In this document: one piece after another, positions 63,201 to 64,000 of the stretch
How positions within the stretch are numbered: position 1 is the first letter of the stretch
Layout of the letters: the number at the start of each line of letters is the position of its first letter
Source: Amphimedon queenslandica
Lineage: Eukaryota > Porifera > Demospongiae > Haplosclerida > Niphatidae
NCBI RefSeq assembly: GCF_000090795.2
Contig: NW_003546257.1
Location: 463,393-527,392 of the forward strand
Direction: 5' to 3'
Length of the DNA: 64,000 nucleotides
Position numbers and translations under genes: made by a program
Notes under the pieces: model-generated
What the model saw: the letters and a program-made list of their open reading frames with translations, nothing else
What the model was told of the DNA's origin: nothing
Database searches by the model: none

Positions 63201-63526
63201 AAATTGCAGTTCAGTTCAGAAGGGAGCTACAGGGCATTGACAGGGAAGAGTCCTTCCATGATATGAAGGCACTTACCTCAACATCAGGAGGTGGTAAACT
63301 AAACCAGCACAAGAAGAAGTTAGATTCTGCTGGTGTTGATGTAGACATGTTGTTATATGCGCATCAGAAGGAATATCTTGAAGAACTATTGAAAGAGCTA
63401 GGTATTTCTAAAGCTCTGGATAAAACCAGGTTTAAGGATGCTCTTAAAGAGCTTTCATTGAGCTCACCTGTTGGACAGAGTCATCCCTCTCCTCCTAGCT
63501 ACATTGCTTACTCTACTCCTGTTTAA
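37035..63526 (+). CDS. RNF213 (mysterin)-family giant AAA protein without visible RING or RZ finger, SAM at C-terminus
   Basis: One gene with roughly 68 exons and about 5,700 residues by hand sum (human RNF213: 5,207). RNF213 is a dynein-like AAA+ ubiquitin ligase involved in lipid droplets and defence against intracellular pathogens. Exon 1 (37035-37149) and exon 2 (37295-37664) join in frame to 38106, so the N-terminus MAEGPRGPVADQ belongs here. A long helical N-terminal half (39070-45750) precedes the AAA core with three Walker A motifs (GHAGDGKT, GETGVGKT, GAPGSSKT) and Walker B motifs FLDEVNTS and FMDEAGLPEES. The C-terminal half keeps family matches such as LPQLQEVIVRHYLSGKP. I find no Cys/His pattern for the RING between the AAA core and E3 shell, nor the RZ finger. 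A SAM domain follows. The stop overlaps AATAAA. Confidence 0.88.
37780..37819 (+). terminator. Candidate intronic polyadenylation signals for a short isoform
   Basis: Reading through the exon 2 donor (GTATGT at 37665) meets a stop at 37678-37680. AATAAA then occurs at 37780-37785 and 37814-37819, so an early-ending transcript coding about 166 residues is possible. Confidence 0.35.
38413..38700 (+). repeat. 177-bp monomer family, about 1.6 copies
   Basis: CCATGG landmarks at 38507 and 38682, same orientation as the 16880-18070 array. In an RNF213-like intron. Confidence 0.92.
39681..39700 (+). repeat. CT tract forming a 3' splice-site polypyrimidine run
   Basis: Pure CT run ending in CAG directly before a coding exon (GAAAGACTTTGACATC). 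A similar but longer run lies at 40725-40799 before the next CT-rich acceptor. Confidence 0.7.
46590..46740 (+). repeat. Single degenerate copy of the 177-bp-related repeat
   Basis: Contains GACTTGATTGGAATCACTTC, AAACTTGCTACACATG and GTGTATCAGAAAAATT in the monomer order. In an RNF213-like intron. Confidence 0.6.
48138..48202. repeat. (TTA)n microsatellite next to a 3' splice site
   Basis: About 20 TTA units (with TTG at the left) ending in TTATTAAAG directly before the exon starting GTGCTAAAGCTGAAGAC of the RNF213-like gene. Its length may affect splicing of that exon. Confidence 0.9.
49055..49457 (-). repeat. 177-bp monomer family, about 2.3 copies, reverse orientation
   Basis: The complement landmark TATAGCCCATGG occurs with CCATGG at about 49093 and 49269. 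The right edge runs into the 3' splice site of the exon at 49459. Confidence 0.93.
54348..54692. mobile_element. 345-bp inverted-repeat element flanked by TA, mariner-type MITE
   Basis: Left end CTGTAAAACTACAAATTTTA then GCG; the right end read on the minus strand is CTGTAAACCTATTAATATTA then GCG. About 40 bases are shared with mismatches, and further TAGCG blocks lie inside. TA flanks both ends. No transposase frame. In an RNF213-like intron, with unrelated sequence in the middle (54480-54590). Confidence 0.75.
55015..55555 (-). repeat. 177-bp monomer family, about 3 copies, reverse orientation
   Basis: CCATGG landmarks at about 55053, 55230 and 55408. The first two units share a TACCCAAGGCTATAGCCC variant, so they arose by local duplication. 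In an RNF213-like intron, ending shortly before the acceptor at 55576. Confidence 0.94.
63030..63470 (+). other. SAM domain and second SAM-like segment at the end of the RNF213-like protein
   Basis: YTPDKIADFLASINLGQYAQ, then VFLDEEINGSLLLSAG and FSDLGVASAVHSTQIAVQF, has the helix order of a SAM domain, which often drives polymerisation or partner binding. About 60 residues later, HQKEYLEELLKELGISKALD plus KTRFKDALKEL resembles the second half of another SAM domain. Both are in the same open frame as the stop at 63526. Vertebrate RNF213 is not known to end this way. Confidence 0.7.
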
Positions 63527-63653
63527 TAAAATTCTACTAATTATTATTATTGTTGTCGTTGTTGACTTACTTGTAAAATTATAGACTTTATTATTATGAT
63601 AGTGAATGTAATTTGTACTTTGATTTTACATAGATTGTTATTATGTTATCAAT
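63523..63653 (+). terminator. Polyadenylation signals of the RNF213-like gene
   Basis: The stop codon TAA is part of GTTTAATAAAATT, so an AATAAA overlaps the end of the reading frame; a second AATAAA lies at about 63651. The later one is the more likely signal, because the first would leave almost no 3' UTR. Bases 63660-63890 show no other feature. Confidence 0.5.
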
Positions 63654-63892
63654 AAAATATAGAAAATAACAGATCTCCATGTCATGAATCTTTCAAAGTT
63701 TAGTTTTTCACACCTGTGTAACAAACCAAAAGATTGTGCATGTGGATTGAAACTAATCAATACACTGCACAGTGTCCAATAATAAACATTGATTTCACAT
63801 TCAGTGTTTCGTAACCTGCGTCTGGCATATAGTTACTACTTAAAACTGCAACATGTGCACATATTGAAACTAAATGTATAAAGAAACAACAG

Positions 63893-63900
63893 TATATAAA
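63893..63900 (+). promoter_or_regulatory. TATA box of the rightmost gene
   Basis: TATATAAA, 48 bases before an ATG that opens a signal-peptide-like frame. Spacing leaves room for a start site near 63925 and a very short leader. Confidence 0.55.
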
Positions 63901-63940
63901 GCCAAGCAAAGAATACTTCAGATATACTAATGCAATAGCC

Positions 63941-64000
63941 ATGGCCAGCTGCAAGCAGATACTTTACATGTTACTGGCCATCTTTGTGGTATCACTCAAT
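63941..64000 (+). CDS. First codons of a secreted or membrane protein, cut by window edge
   Basis: The frame reads MASCKQILYMLLAIFVVSLN to the window end: a charged start followed by a hydrophobic run, as in a signal peptide. A TATA box lies just upstream. Only 20 codons are visible, so the product cannot be named and the reading frame itself is only probable. Confidence 0.45.
   Translation, partial: MASCKQILYMLLAIFVVSLN

Noticed and set aside
63757-63954. Minus-strand frame near the right edge
   Set aside because: No family match, and it overlaps a TATA box and a signal-peptide start on the plus strand that explain the region better.
1-64000. tRNA, rRNA, CRISPR or autonomous transposase genes
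   Set aside because: No cloverleaf, rRNA-like stretch, spaced direct-repeat array or transposase frame was recognised by eye; a dedicated scan could still find a small RNA.
1-64000. Bacterial symbiont contamination
   Set aside because: All named genes are eukaryotic, spliced with GT-AG introns and interleaved, so the window is one nuclear locus.

Overview
This is nuclear DNA from an intron-rich, AT-rich and gene-dense animal genome. The gene set and the sequence style (short introns, many head-to-head genes, many runs of the ACATGT palindrome) point to a demosponge, most likely Amphimedon queenslandica or a close relative. The species call is an inference. Supporting it are animal genes (TONSL, CCDC40, TRIQK, CIAPIN1, lysosomal alpha-mannosidase, an RNF213-family giant) next to two genes that are unusual in animals: a MGM101-type mitochondrial recombination protein and a Crinkler-type nuclease/pseudokinase. 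There is one assembly gap (14692-15177) and one ambiguous base (34054).

Layout. 1-5762 (-): TONSL, replication-coupled repair, running off the left edge in its C-terminal leucine-rich repeats. 5875-7141 (+): PX-domain protein, head-to-head with TONSL. 7348-7977 (-) and 8023-9528 (+): TMEM70 and MGM101, two mitochondrial genes starting within tens of bases of each other. 9943-12003 (-): Crinkler-like protein of about 606 residues. 12854-18760 (-): lysosomal alpha-mannosidase, with the gap and a 177-bp tandem repeat in an intron. 19081-20887 (+): TRIQK. 21202-23131 (-): BEN-domain protein with a membrane segment. 23404-33295 (-): CCDC40, a ciliary axoneme protein, whose introns are full of ACATGT repeats and small inverted-repeat elements. 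33441-34652 (+): WDR25. 34943-36645 (+): CIAPIN1/anamorsin. 37035-63526 (+): one giant RNF213-family gene of roughly 68 exons and 5,700 residues (hand sum). 63941-64000 (+): first codons of a secreted or membrane protein behind a TATA box.

There is no operon logic. Four head-to-head pairs (TONSL/PX, TMEM70/MGM101, mannosidase/TRIQK, CCDC40/WDR25) share short promoters, two of which carry recognisable sites: an E2F-type site next to TONSL and a perfect RFX X-box next to CCDC40.

The most notable items are: (1) the RNF213-family protein keeps three Walker A motifs and the conserved C-terminal region, but I find neither the RING nor the RZ zinc finger, and it ends in SAM-type sequence; (2) the Crinkler-like protein has an intact PD-(D/E)XK signature but a kinase lacking its catalytic aspartates; (3) the BEN protein has a transmembrane segment; (4) a 177-bp repeat monomer occurs as short tandem arrays in introns of two unrelated genes.
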